The translations under genes were made by a program, and so were the position numbers. A DNA stretch of 64,000 nt from Oscillospiraceae bacterium (GTDB lineage: Bacteria; Bacillota; Clostridia; Oscillospirales; Oscillospiraceae). The notes under the pieces were generated by a model. The model saw nothing but the letters and a program-made list of their open reading frames with translations, ran no database searches and was not told the origin of the DNA. This document shows positions 1-8,586 of the stretch, piece by piece. Each line of letters opens with the position of its first letter. Within the stretch, counting starts at the first letter, position 1. The DNA lies in NCBI GenBank assembly GCA_017861365.1, contig JAGFXR010000006.1:1-64000 (forward strand). The letters are read 5' to 3'.

Positions 1-1070
1 AACACACACTCCTTCTCAACACTCTCGGCAAACAGCTGATAGTTGACGTCCTGCATGACCATATAGGCCCGTTTCCGCCTGGCCTTATCGTCCTGGGGTG
101 ACCCTTCCCAGAGGAAGCTGCCCCCGTAATGCCTGTGAAGCCCGCACAGCGCCCTGGAAATGGTGGTCTTTCCCGCGCCATTGTGTCCCACCACACCGAT
201 AAGCTCGCCGCCCGCGGCCCGTAGGGACACATGCTCAAGAATGGTTCTTTTCCCGTGCCGCAGAGTGACATCCTGAAGCGTCAGCACCGGGCTTCCCGTG
301 CAGGCACAGCTCTCAGGCGGATGCACGGCGAGAAGATCGGCGGCCCGCAGGCCCATGGCAGACCGCTCCTCCTCGGAGAGGCTTTTGAGCTGGGAGGGGG
401 TATAACTGCCTGCCACTCTTCCGTTTTCCAGATAGATAATCCGATCCACAAGCTCCATCAGGTAATGGAGCCGATGCTCGGCAATGAGCACCGTTTTCCC
501 CTGATGCTTGATCAGCCCCAGATGCTTTTTAAGCTCCTCAATGGCCCCGATGTCCAGATTGGACGACGGTTCATCCAGCAGATAAACCTCCGGCTGCATA
601 GCGTAGACCGAGGCAAAGGCGATTTTCTGCTTCTCTCCTCCGGACAGTTCAAACAGGTTCCGTCCCAGCAGCACCTGAAGCCCCAGCTCCTGCGTGGTCC
701 GGTCCATCCTCCGGTGCAGCTCGTCCGGCGCAAGCGCCTCATTTTCAATGCCAAAGGCGATTTCGCTGTCGGTGTCCGTGTTAAAAAACTGGGTACGTGG
801 GTTCTGAAATACCGAACCCACCCGCCGGGCAATTTGATACATGGGTGTTTGGGCAATTTCCATGCCGTTTACCAGCACCCGGCCGGTGAGCTCCCCGGCA
901 AAGAAATATGGAATCAGTCCATTCACCAGACGGGTAACGGTGGTTTTTCCGCAGCCGCTCCGCCCGCAGAACAACACGCACTCTCCGTCCTGTATCGTCA
1001 GATTCAAATCGTTGAGGTTTCCCGACTCCTGCCCGGAATAGGCGAAGCTGACATGTTCAAATTGAATCAT
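1..1070 (-). CDS. ECF transporter dual-domain ATP-binding protein (3' end cut off by window edge)
   Basis: Two fused ABC ATPase domains that would energise the membrane proteins encoded just upstream on the same strand. I read the start at 1070 (MIQFEHVSFAYSG). Domain one has Walker A GRSGCGKTT near residue 36, signature LSGGEKQKIAF and Walker B VYLLDEPSSNLD. Domain two has Walker A GHNGAGKTT near residue 294, and the frame then runs off position 1, so its signature and Walker B lie outside the window. An AAGGAGG ribosome site overlaps the stop of the EcfT gene, 11 bases upstream, so translation is probably coupled. Fused EcfA pairs of this kind are usual for CbiO/YkoD-type ECF systems. The substrate cannot be read from the ATPase. 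Confidence 0.9.
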   Translation of the reverse strand, partial: MIQFEHVSFAYSGQESGNLNDLNLTIQDGECVLFCGRSGCGKTTVTRLVNGLIPYFFAGELTGRVLVNGMEIAQTPMYQIARRVGSVFQNPRTQFFNTDTDSEIAFGIENEALAPDELHRRMDRTTQELGLQVLLGRNLFELSGGEKQKIAFASVYAMQPEVYLLDEPSSNLDIGAIEELKKHLGLIKHQGKTVLIAEHRLHYLMELVDRIIYLENGRVAGSYTPSQLKSLSEEERSAMGLRAADLLAVHPPESCACTGSPVLTLQDVTLRHGKRTILEHVSLRAAGGELIGVVGHNGAGKTTISRALCGLHRHYGGSFLWEGSPQDDKARRKRAYMVMQDVNYQLFAESVEKECV

Positions 1071-1081
1071 TGCCCGCCTCC

Positions 1082-1780
1082 TTACAAAAAGCGTCCGGCT
1101 GCAAAATAGGCCGTGAAGCATACTATCGCTAAAACATCCCGGAGGCCGAGCTGAATCCGCGTGAGGCAGGTACGGTCCGCCGGATTCTCAATACCCCGTG
1201 TCACCGACGCGATGGACAACTCATCCGCTGTCCGTGAGGCCGACATCATCATCGGCACATACAGGCACTCCACCGTCATCACGGGCTGAGTCACCAATCC
1301 CTTCAGGTGCAGCGGCACATCCCGCAGGCGCATAGCGTCCTGAATCAAGCGCCAATCCTCCCGAACCGCCGGCAGGTATCTCAGCATCACCGCCATTGGT
1401 ATGGTAATGGTATTCGGCACGCGGATTTGACGCATGGCGGTCAGAAATTCGCTGACCTTGGTGGTGGCAATCACAATTCCCGCCAAAAAGCCACAGGGAT
1501 ACACCTTATGGAACAAACCCAAAAAGGCGATGAGAGTCGTTTTCAGCGTGGTCGACGAGCCTGCCAAAGCCGCCTCTGTGAGGCCGAATATCACCGCGTA
1601 GAACAAAAGCCCCATCAGCGCGTAACGCCACTGCCCGCAGATCAGCCCCAGGGCGGCGGTCAGCAGCACCAGGCCAAGCTCATAGGTCAGGCTGGGTGCC
1701 ATGGTGGCACAGAGTGCACAAAGGACAAGCAGGAGCAGTTTGGCGCGGGGGTCAAATCGCAGCCCTCTGTGTTTGGTCAT
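1082..1780 (-). CDS. ECF transporter transmembrane (T) component, CbiQ/EcfT family
   Basis: Integral membrane coupling protein that links the ATPase to the substrate-binding S component. The 232-residue protein has several hydrophobic segments (about residues 15-35, 40-75, 85-105, 215-230) and the coupling region with the T-component motif SRTADELSIASVTRGI near residue 185, where family members carry two Ala-Arg-Gly-type motifs that contact the ATPases. Its start overlaps the end of the S-component gene by four bases, and the ATPase gene follows 11 bases after its stop. The three genes therefore form one operon. Length is slightly short but within the family range. Confidence 0.9.
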   Translation of the reverse strand: MTKHRGLRFDPRAKLLLLVLCALCATMAPSLTYELGLVLLTAALGLICGQWRYALMGLLFYAVIFGLTEAALAGSSTTLKTTLIAFLGLFHKVYPCGFLAGIVIATTKVSEFLTAMRQIRVPNTITIPMAVMLRYLPAVREDWRLIQDAMRLRDVPLHLKGLVTQPVMTVECLYVPMMMSASRTADELSIASVTRGIENPADRTCLTRIQLGLRDVLAIVCFTAYFAAGRFL

Positions 1781-2388
1781 GCGGTGATTCCCGCCTTTTC
1801 AAACTGCTTTTTCAAAAGCTTGCTGCCCACCCAGCCGCTGAACGCCGCCACGGTAATGGTGCCCGCAATGATGACAACAGGCATCCAGCTTTGTGCCGTG
1901 GCATTCATCGTGTTAATGTAGTCCGCCGCCGTGCCTCCATTGAGCATGTAGCTGCTCCAGGAAACGGGGTCCGCGAAGTAACAGAGATAGCTGCCCGTGC
2001 AGCCGAGGCTCAGGCAGATATAGGAAACGATATTCACACGGACACTCCTGTACCGTTTCAGCCCCGCCAAACACTCTCCAATAAGCCCGCCCAGAAAATA
2101 CCCCAGATCCATCGCCCAATGCATCCCGGTGACAAACCAGATGATCGCCGCCAGTGTCCCCGCTATGAAGATAGGGCCCCGCTTCGGAACCTTTGCCACC
2201 ATCAGCAGAAACACAGGGCCGCCCAGCAGCGCGCTGCTCAGGGGCATATAGAAAGTCGTCACAGGATTGGGTGCCAGAGGCAGCCCGCCGATGAGCATGG
2301 TGAGCCAAAGCAGCGCTGAAAAAATACCGGTCGTCACCAGATCCTTCACCGTAAGTCCCTTTTTATTCAGATAAGTTTCATTTGCCAT
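1777..2388 (-). CDS. ECF transporter substrate-binding (S) component, Trep_Strep/MptE-like family
   Basis: Small membrane protein of 203 residues with about five to six hydrophobic segments, the first gene of the ECF operon. The N-terminus (KKGLTVKDLVTTGIFSALLW) and the segment GMHWAMDLGYFLGGLIGE resemble the Trep_Strep family of S components, whose substrate is not firmly established. A GGAGG ribosome site lies 8 bases upstream of the ATG. The divergent AraC gene and a GTTAG-N6-CTAAC dyad about 75 bases upstream suggest metal- or cofactor-responsive expression, but this is inference. The family assignment is from sequence memory and could be wrong in detail. That it is an S component follows from size, topology and operon position. 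Confidence 0.8.
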   Translation of the reverse strand: MANETYLNKKGLTVKDLVTTGIFSALLWLTMLIGGLPLAPNPVTTFYMPLSSALLGGPVFLLMVAKVPKRGPIFIAGTLAAIIWFVTGMHWAMDLGYFLGGLIGECLAGLKRYRSVRVNIVSYICLSLGCTGSYLCYFADPVSWSSYMLNGGTAADYINTMNATAQSWMPVVIIAGTITVAAFSGWVGSKLLKKQFEKAGITA

Positions 2389-2428
2389 CAGTAACCCTCC
2401 AGATACAAGATGTCATATCCCGGGCCAA

Positions 2429-2457
2429 TTGACGCAGACCCTGATATGTGTTACAAT
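2429..2457 (+). promoter_or_regulatory. sigma-A promoter of the AraC gene
   Basis: TTGACG at 2429-2434 and TACAAT at 2452-2457 are separated by 17 bases. The predicted start, near 2464, lies inside the dyad at 2461-2478, so a protein bound there would block initiation. Confidence 0.7.
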
Positions 2458-2460
2458 TTC

Positions 2461-2478
2461 GGTTAGATATAGCTAACC
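2461..2478. promoter_or_regulatory. operator-like dyad GGTTAG-N6-CTAACC
   Basis: Perfect six-base arms GGTTAG/CTAACC with a six-base centre, placed at the transcription start of the AraC gene and about 75 bases upstream of the ECF operon. The same core GTTAG-N6-CTAAC recurs just after the promoter at 42811. The arms recall DtxR/IdeR-family boxes, although the classical box has a different centre. The likely binder is a metal-dependent repressor encoded elsewhere (inference). Confidence 0.55.
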
Positions 2479-2576
2479 TTCTTTATAACATACAATATCC
2501 CGCAGCGTCCGGCAATGGATCGTTCGAAGCTTCGTCTGTTTCCGGCAAAAACGCGGCTGATCGCGGCAGAGAGGTG

Positions 2577-3554
2577 ATGACAGTGACCAATATGATAGAG
2601 GACGTATACAACCCTATGCTCCAGGAGAACGGATTTACCCCGAAACCGGAGGATCAGCGCTTCGGGGCCATGGGATTGTGCTGGGAGCTGGCGGAAACTG
2701 TTGGCCAGGGTTACTATTGGATCTATCACCAGAAGGATCTCTTTGACATTAAGATCCATAATTTTTGCTTTCATGAAGACGCTGTTTTTGAATTCCGGCT
2801 GCCGAAATGCCTGAGCATTACCTATTACGAATCGTTTTCCGGGGAGGAACTCAACCCGTACCGCCGCCTGAGTGCCGACTGCGTCAAAACCTTCATCGGA
2901 GGGGAAGCCCCCTGCCATATGTTGATTCATAAAGCAGTACCCATCCAATCGGTGGGCATTGAGATGCTGCCGGCCTATTATGAGGACTATCTCAGGCGGC
3001 AGTATCCCGGAGACGATCTCAGCCCCCGTCAGGCCTACAAAACTGTTGATCAGACCGAACACTTTCCGGAGATGGTGCGCCTGCTCAAACAGGTGAAGCA
3101 TTACCGGGGCGAAGGTATCGCGGCAAAGCTCTTTTACGAGAGCAAGGTCGCCGAGGCGTTTTCCCTGGTCATGGCCCGGTATAAGCAGTGCCCTCCCGTG
3201 TTAAAGCCCCGGCTCACAGAAAGCGACAGGCGGCAAATCGAAGCGGTAACCGCCTATATCGACGATCATTACGCAGACGAGCTGCCCCTGGAGCGGCTGT
3301 CCAAAATCGCGTGCATGGGTACCACCAAGCTGAAGGCCTCTTTCCGCGGCATACATGGCTGCACCATCACCGAGTACATTCAGCAGCGGCGTATGCACAG
3401 GGCCGAGCACCTGCTCTCCTCGGCGGAGCTTTCCGTCGGTCAGGTCGCACAGGCCGTGGGATACAGAAGCGCCAGCCACTTCGCTGAGCTGTTTCGCAGT
3501 AAAACCGGGCTGACACCGTTGGAATACCGCATCCTGACCGATGGCAGCAATTGA
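2577..3554 (+). CDS. AraC-family transcriptional regulator
   Basis: DNA-binding regulator of 325 residues. The last ~105 residues hold the paired helix-turn-helix AraC domain: first helix region LERLSKIACMGTTKLKASFR, second VGQVAQAVGYRSASHFAELF, followed by the family ending KTGLTPLEYR. The N-terminal ~200 residues form an unrecognised sensor region. I place the start at 2577 (MTVTNMIEDVYN), after GAGAGG; the open frame continues upstream through the promoter and operator, which argues against an earlier start. It is divergent from the ECF transporter genes, so it probably controls them. AraC regulators of iron/siderophore genes have this layout. The ligand is unknown. Confidence 0.9.
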   Translation: MTVTNMIEDVYNPMLQENGFTPKPEDQRFGAMGLCWELAETVGQGYYWIYHQKDLFDIKIHNFCFHEDAVFEFRLPKCLSITYYESFSGEELNPYRRLSADCVKTFIGGEAPCHMLIHKAVPIQSVGIEMLPAYYEDYLRRQYPGDDLSPRQAYKTVDQTEHFPEMVRLLKQVKHYRGEGIAAKLFYESKVAEAFSLVMARYKQCPPVLKPRLTESDRRQIEAVTAYIDDHYADELPLERLSKIACMGTTKLKASFRGIHGCTITEYIQQRRMHRAEHLLSSAELSVGQVAQAVGYRSASHFAELFRSKTGLTPLEYRILTDGSN

Positions 3555-3626
3555 ACGCGGTAACCATGATCCCATCCTTAAAAACGGGCAAAACAGCGCA
3601 AAATATGGTAAGGGCAAATTATCTCA

Positions 3627-3654
3627 TTGTATTTTAATGTTCTTATCGTATCAT
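3627..3654 (+). promoter_or_regulatory. probable promoter of the two-component system
   Basis: TTGTAT at 3627-3632 and TATCAT at 3649-3654 with a 16-base spacer, 24 bases upstream of the response regulator ATG. It is the best match in the 123-base gap after the AraC gene. Confidence 0.5.
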
Positions 3655-3677
3655 AGGTTTTAAATGAGGGTGGTTTC

Positions 3678-4355
3678 ATGCGTATTCTTGTGGTGGAGGA
3701 CGAACCTACACTGAATCGGCTGATCGCCGATAAACTAAAGCTCGCGCACTACTCCGTGGACGTCTGCCTGGACGGGGAGGACGCTCTGGCTCATATGGCC
3801 TGCGCGGAGTACGACGCGGTGATTTTGGACATCATGCTGCCGAAAGTAGACGGTCTGACGGTTTTGCGCCAACTGCGCGCCGCCCAGAACCGGACTCCTG
3901 TGCTCCTTCTGACCGCGCGGGACAGCATTGAAGATCGCGTCACCGGGCTGGATTCCGGAGCGGATGATTATCTGATCAAACCGTTTGCATTCGGTGAACT
4001 GCTGGCCCGCATCAGGGTGATCCTCCGCCGCGGCACTGACAGCGTGGACAACACTCTGGCCTTGGCGGATTTGACAATGGACTGCGATTCCAGAACCACA
4101 ACGCGGGGCGGAGCGCCAATTTCACTATCCAGCAGGGAGTTTGACATCCTGGAATATTTGCTGCGCAACAAGGGGATCGTCCTCTCCAGAGATAAAATCA
4201 GCAACCATGTCTGGGATTACGATTACGACGGCGCCTCCAATGTCGTGGATGTCTACATCCGTTACCTGCGAAAAAAAATTGACGAGGGCAGGGAGCCGAA
4301 ACTAATCCAAACCGTCCGGGGCGCAGGCTATGTGCTTCGTTTGGAGGACCCATGA
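3678..4355 (+). CDS. OmpR-family response regulator
   Basis: Receiver domain (residues 1-115) joined to a winged-helix DNA-binding domain (about 128-222). The acidic pocket is in VVEDE, the phospho-acceptor aspartate is residue 51 in AVILDIMLP, the switch threonine is in LLTARD, and the conserved lysine is in YLIKPF. The C-terminal domain ends with the typical VRGAGYVLR. Length (225) is normal. The stop overlaps the kinase start by four bases, so it pairs with that kinase. Genes downstream (apbE and an FMN-binding membrane protein) may be its targets, but no binding repeats were identified. Confidence 0.95.
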   Translation: MRILVVEDEPTLNRLIADKLKLAHYSVDVCLDGEDALAHMACAEYDAVILDIMLPKVDGLTVLRQLRAAQNRTPVLLLTARDSIEDRVTGLDSGADDYLIKPFAFGELLARIRVILRRGTDSVDNTLALADLTMDCDSRTTTRGGAPISLSSREFDILEYLLRNKGIVLSRDKISNHVWDYDYDGASNVVDVYIRYLRKKIDEGREPKLIQTVRGAGYVLRLEDP

Positions 4356-5713
4356 AGAAATTATCCATTCGCCTGCGGGTGACCCTGTGGTATGCGGCAC
4401 TGATGATTCTTCTGGCGGCAGTCACCCAGATTTTTATGTTTGCCGCAGGAGAGCGGCTGGTGCGGACTTCCTCCGAAAACAGTCTGATTGCCGCCGTGGA
4501 CGGTAACCTCAATGAGGTGCATGTGAGCGCCGATCAATTGGATGACGACCATTTAGTGACGTTTCAAGACGGGGTGTATCTGCTCTACTACGATATCAAC
4601 GGCAACCTGCTGGCAGGTTCGCTTCCCGCCGGGTTTGAAGCGGAGGCAGCCTTTCAGAACGAAGCCGTGCAGACCGCGCAGAGCGGAGGGTACACGTGGT
4701 ATCTGTATGACGCGCAGCGCGCCGTCAAGCACAGCGACCCAATCTGGATCAGGGGCATCATTTCCAGCGCAAGCGCCGACACCGCCTTTGGCGTTTTCCA
4801 GAAGGTGGCGGTGGTGGCGCTGCCCTGCCTTGTTCTGCTGTCCGTACTTGGCGGATATCTGATCACCGGACGGGCCTTCCGCCCAATCAAGCGCATCACG
4901 GAAACTGCCCGGCAAATCGGGGACGGCGGCGATTTGGGCAGGCGTATCGCGCTGGGAGACGGTAAGGATGAAATTTATGCCCTGGCCGACACCTTTGACC
5001 GTATGTTCGACCGGCTCCAGTCCTCCTTTGACCGGGAAAGGAGGTTCACCTCAGACGCCTCCCATGAGCTTCGTACGCCTATATCGGTGGTGATCTCTCA
5101 GTGTGAATATGCCCTGGAGCATGCCGGAAGCATGGAGGAATATCAGGCCGCTCTGGAAACCGTGCTGACCCAGGCGCGGAAGATGTCCGGAATGATTGGC
5201 CAGCTTCTTGAGCTGGCCAATCATTCCGGACAGGGGCGGGAACCGCTGCGGCTGGAACAGATTCATTTGAGTGAGCTGTGCCTGATGGTCACGGAGGAGC
5301 AGAAAGAACCGGCGGCTGAAAAGAATATCACGATCAAGACTGAGATCCAGCCCGCGTTATGGCTGCTGGGCGACGAGACGCTTCTGATGCGGCTGCTGAT
5401 GAATCTCATCTCCAATGGAATTCGGTATGGGCGCGAAAACGGTACGCTGACCGTCACCCTGAGACGGATGGGGGAGCAGCTTTCCGGCAGCGTCAGCGAC
5501 GATGGCATCGGCATTCCAAAGGAGCATCTGGCTCTCATCTGGAACCGGTTTTATCAGGTCGATCCCGCCCGAAGCGGCGGTGGAGCCGGACTGGGACTCT
5601 CCATGGTGCAATGGATCGTTCAAGCCCACGGCGGCGAAATCTCAGTGGAAAGTGAGCCCGGAACAGGAAGCACATTCACCTTTACTCTCCCGGCGCTGCC
5701 GGTGGAGCCTTAA
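4352..5713 (+). CDS. sensor histidine kinase
   Basis: Membrane kinase of 453 residues partnered with the preceding regulator. One membrane segment is at about residues 10-31, an extracytoplasmic sensor follows at 32-147, and a second segment is at 148-170. Next come HAMP (RAFRPIKRITETARQIG), the phospho-accepting His238 in FTSDASHELRTPI, and the ATP-binding domain with N box NLISNGIRYG, DDGIGIPKEH and GGGAGLGLSMV. The sensor region has no recognised ligand domain. The gene contains a perfect 22-base inverted repeat (5184-5232) in the dimerisation helix region, which is unusual in coding DNA. Confidence 0.95.
   Translation: MKKLSIRLRVTLWYAALMILLAAVTQIFMFAAGERLVRTSSENSLIAAVDGNLNEVHVSADQLDDDHLVTFQDGVYLLYYDINGNLLAGSLPAGFEAEAAFQNEAVQTAQSGGYTWYLYDAQRAVKHSDPIWIRGIISSASADTAFGVFQKVAVVALPCLVLLSVLGGYLITGRAFRPIKRITETARQIGDGGDLGRRIALGDGKDEIYALADTFDRMFDRLQSSFDRERRFTSDASHELRTPISVVISQCEYALEHAGSMEEYQAALETVLTQARKMSGMIGQLLELANHSGQGREPLRLEQIHLSELCLMVTEEQKEPAAEKNITIKTEIQPALWLLGDETLLMRLLMNLISNGIRYGRENGTLTVTLRRMGEQLSGSVSDDGIGIPKEHLALIWNRFYQVDPARSGGGAGLGLSMVQWIVQAHGGEISVESEPGTGSTFTFTLPALPVEP
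5184..5232. repeat. perfect 22-base inverted repeat inside the histidine kinase gene
   Basis: Arms 5184-5205 and 5211-5232 are exact reverse complements around the five-base loop TCTTG. The repeat encodes MSGMIGQLLELANHSGQ, the second helix after the phospho-accepting histidine. In mRNA it would form a very stable hairpin within the open reading frame. Confidence 0.9.
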
Positions 5714-5736
5714 CCGCCGCCGCTCTTTTGATCCGT

Positions 5737-5777
5737 CTGAAACCCCCGCTCCGTAGAGTGAGGGTTTTCAGTTTGTT
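5737..5777 (+). terminator. terminator-like hairpin after the kinase gene
   Basis: CTGAAACCC pairs with GGGTTTTCAG and an inner CGCTC/GAGTG stem closes a CGTA loop. TTTG-TTT follows. It lies between the kinase stop and apbE, so apbE may have its own promoter or depend on readthrough. Confidence 0.55.
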
Positions 5778-5856
5778 TACAATTGAAGTCGATTTTCTCA
5801 TCTCACTTTCATGTTCAGCCGGTAAGCTTGAACTGTCCTCAGGAGGTGAGTTTTTC

Positions 5857-6789
5857 ATGACTCGATCAATACAAAAGTCGTTTCACGCACTGGGAACCGT
5901 GAACACGATCACAGTCTATCGTCCGTCGGACGAAACCGCGCTGAACCAAGCGGCCCGGCGAGTCTTGGAGCTGGACGACCGCCTTTCCGTGTTTAAGGCC
6001 AGCAGTGAGATCTCCCAGCTCAACGCTTCGGCCGGTCATAACTTTGTCCCTGTCAGCCCCGACACCCTAACCCTGCTGAAAACCGCAAAAAGGGTTTCCA
6101 TCCTGTCCAACGGCGCTTTTTCCGTTACCTCCCGCCCCTTGACGGCACTTTGGGCCATTAGGACATCACACAGCACCATACCGGATGGCATGGAGATTGA
6201 ACAAGCAAGGAAGCTTGTTGGGGATCGGGATCTGATTCTGGACGAATCAGGCTGCCGTGCGATGCTGAACCGGCGGGAACAGGCCGTCGATCTGGGCGGC
6301 ATTGCCAAAGGGTTCGCCGCTGATGAAGCGCGCCGCATCCTGAAGGAGGGCGAAGTGATCGACGCGATCATCAATCTGGGCGGCACGGTGATCGTGATGG
6401 GAACGCCAAAAACGGTTGGCATCCAGCACCCCGGAAAGAGCACGGGAATTCCAATGGGTCAGCTGCGCATTCAAAACCAGGCGGTTGTGACCTCCGGAAG
6501 CTATGAACGGTTCTCGGAAGCAGGAGGGATTCTCCATCACCATATCTTGGACCCTGAAACAGGAGCATCAGCCGCCTCTGGACTTTGCAGCGTGACGGTC
6601 ATCGGGACTTGTGCAATGGAGCTGGACGCGCTGTCCACCGCCATGTTCGTGATGGGAATGGAACAGGGAGCCCAACTGGCAAAGCAGTTTGGCGCGGAGA
6701 CCATTTTCGTAACCGAACGGATGGACGTGCTTTGCTCACCCGCGCTGCGGGAGCTGTTTTCTCTCCATCCTGCCTATACGAACAACTGA
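5857..6789 (+). CDS. apbE: FAD:protein FMN transferase
   Basis: Attaches FMN from FAD through a phosphoester bond to a threonine or serine in the S/T-G-A-T motif of exported or membrane flavoproteins. The 310-residue protein carries the family signatures DLGGIAKGFAADEARR, NLGGTVIVMG and the C-terminal LDALSTAMFVMG. The start at 5857 is set by AGGAGGTGAG seven bases upstream; an upstream in-frame extension to 5728 has no ribosome site. I see no clear lipobox. The next gene encodes two FMN_bind domains each with DTVSGAT, the exact acceptor motif, so the two almost certainly work together. Confidence 0.93.
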   Translation: MTRSIQKSFHALGTVNTITVYRPSDETALNQAARRVLELDDRLSVFKASSEISQLNASAGHNFVPVSPDTLTLLKTAKRVSILSNGAFSVTSRPLTALWAIRTSHSTIPDGMEIEQARKLVGDRDLILDESGCRAMLNRREQAVDLGGIAKGFAADEARRILKEGEVIDAIINLGGTVIVMGTPKTVGIQHPGKSTGIPMGQLRIQNQAVVTSGSYERFSEAGGILHHHILDPETGASAASGLCSVTVIGTCAMELDALSTAMFVMGMEQGAQLAKQFGAETIFVTERMDVLCSPALRELFSLHPAYTNN

Positions 6790-6840
6790 ACAATCGCGCC
6801 GTCAATCGGCTTTGAGGGCCTGCTTCAGCGGTTGTGCGGC

Positions 6841-6872
6841 AAGGTGCTTGTGGTAAAAGCCGCAAACACCTT
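6841..6872. repeat. intergenic imperfect hairpin between apbE and the FMN-binding protein gene
   Basis: AAGGTG/CACCTT with inner TTG/CAA and GG/CC pairs around TAAAAG. No U-tract follows (GTTATAT), so it looks more like an mRNA processing or stabilising hairpin than a terminator. Confidence 0.4.
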
Positions 6873-6930
6873 GTTATATAAAAATAGTATTTTTTAAATG
6901 AATATGATAAAAACGCGAGGTAGTATTGAA

Positions 6931-8559
6931 ATGCAAGTAAAACGAAACAAACAATCCAAATTGGGTACCGCAAGGCACATTATTCAATTTGTAGCTTTTC
7001 TGCTCTTTCCTGGTCTGTTCATTTCCGCATTCTCGGCCTTAAAGGAACTGTGTATCTCCTGGGCTGACGGCAGCTTCGACGGGGCAGCTCTTTCTCAGCA
7101 GCTGATCCTGGCGGGAGCCGTCCTGCTGATCACCGCGTTGATGGGGCGGTTTTTCTGCGGCTTTCTGTGTTCCTTCGGCGCAATGGGAGATTTGCTCTGG
7201 TTTGCCGGAAAAAAGCTGAAATTGCCCCGCCCGAACATCACCGAATCGGCGGACCGCCTGCTTAAGCTGCTGAAATATGCGGTACTCCTGGGGATTGTGG
7301 CTTTTGTGTGGACCGGACTCGCGGCTGTCGACAGCCTCTGGAATCCTTGGACCATTTTCGGTATGTACGCATCCGTCAAGGGCTGGCCGGCGGTCAGTTA
7401 TCTGATATCCGTGGGCGGATTGCTGCTGTTGCTGATCATCATCGGCTCCTTTTTCGTTGAGCGCCCCTTCTGCCGTTACTTATGCCCGTTGGGGGCAATT
7501 TTCGCAGTTATTTCCCGCGTCCGGCTGTTTCGAATTAAAAAACCCGGCGGGCAGTGCGGGTCATGCCGCGCCTGCACGACGAAATGTGTGATGGGTATCC
7601 CCCTCTACCGCAGCAACGAGGTAACCTCCGGTGAGTGCATCCACTGCTTCTGCTGTGTTCACGCCTGTCCCCGGAATAATGTATCGGCAAATCCCGCGCC
7701 CGCTGTGGCAACCGTGATGACGGTGGGCGCGCTGACCGGCCTGTACTACGCCGGAAGTCTGTCCGTGAGCAGTGCGGCGGAAGCTTTTTCCGCTTCCGCG
7801 TCCACGGAATCGGCGGTGACGCAGGCGGCTGAAACCGGACGGTATACCGACGGCGTATACACCGGAAGCGCGGACGGTTACCGGGGCACCACGCAGGTCA
7901 GTGTCACCGTGGAAAACGGAGTAATGACTGATATTGAGGTTTTGTCCTATGGCGATGATGAGGAATTTTTCGTTAAGGCCGAAAGTGCCGTGATCGCCGA
8001 TATTCTGGAATCCCAGAGCACGGATGTTGATACGGTGTCTGGCGCAACCTTCAGCAGCAACGGTATCATAAACGCGGTGGCGGACGCCCTCTCCTCTGCC
8101 GGAACCGATACCCCAACTGACACGGACACCAGCCTTTCCCCAGAGATACAAACAGGTACGGATGGCGATGACAGCGCATCCTCGCAGGCATCATCCTCAG
8201 CCGACAGCGGTGCGTCAGAAGACAGCCTCGGGCTGTCGGATGGCGTTTATACCGGCTCAGGTACGGGCTTTCGCGGAACCACCAGCGTCTCTGTGACCAT
8301 TTCTGATGGAGCCATCGCCGATATTACAATCGTCTCCTACCAGGACGATGAGCCCTATTTTATCCGCGCAGAAAGCGCGGTGGTTTCCGAGATCATTTCA
8401 GCCCAGTCTGTCGACGTGGATACCGTGTCCGGCGCAACCTTCAGCAGCAACGGTATTTTAGAAGCTGTCGCCAATGCTTTGGGACTTGATTTCACCAATC
8501 CCAACAGCACCTTGTCAACCGGCGGGCATGGGGGGCGTTCCTCAAACGCAAGGTCGTGA
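6931..8559 (+). CDS. membrane 4Fe-4S protein with two C-terminal FMN-binding domains (NosR/NapH/RnfG-like)
   Basis: A 542-residue electron-transfer protein. The N-terminal half has five or six membrane helices and a NapH-like domain with cysteine motifs CRYLCPLGA, CGSCRACTTKC and CIHCFCCVHACP, enough for two [4Fe-4S] clusters. The C-terminal half has two near-duplicate FMN_bind domains (about residues 305-390 and 430-520), each starting DGVYTGS and ending DTVSGATFSSNGI, with the flavinylation motif D-x-x-S-G-A-T. A Ser/Thr/Asp-rich linker joins them. With apbE just upstream this fits flavin-based electron transport across the membrane to an outside acceptor. I chose the ATG at 6931, after GCGAGG; a start at 6898 is possible. 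Which side the flavins face is inferred from family knowledge. Confidence 0.88.
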   Translation: MQVKRNKQSKLGTARHIIQFVAFLLFPGLFISAFSALKELCISWADGSFDGAALSQQLILAGAVLLITALMGRFFCGFLCSFGAMGDLLWFAGKKLKLPRPNITESADRLLKLLKYAVLLGIVAFVWTGLAAVDSLWNPWTIFGMYASVKGWPAVSYLISVGGLLLLLIIIGSFFVERPFCRYLCPLGAIFAVISRVRLFRIKKPGGQCGSCRACTTKCVMGIPLYRSNEVTSGECIHCFCCVHACPRNNVSANPAPAVATVMTVGALTGLYYAGSLSVSSAAEAFSASASTESAVTQAAETGRYTDGVYTGSADGYRGTTQVSVTVENGVMTDIEVLSYGDDEEFFVKAESAVIADILESQSTDVDTVSGATFSSNGIINAVADALSSAGTDTPTDTDTSLSPEIQTGTDGDDSASSQASSSADSGASEDSLGLSDGVYTGSGTGFRGTTSVSVTISDGAIADITIVSYQDDEPYFIRAESAVVSEIISAQSVDVDTVSGATFSSNGILEAVANALGLDFTNPNSTLSTGGHGGRSSNARS

Positions 8560-8586
8560 ATCTTCCATCATCCATCCCCCTCTGAC

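Noticed and set aside
231-1109. Plus-strand 292-residue open frame
   Set aside because: It is the shadow of the minus-strand ABC ATPase gene, whose motifs are intact.
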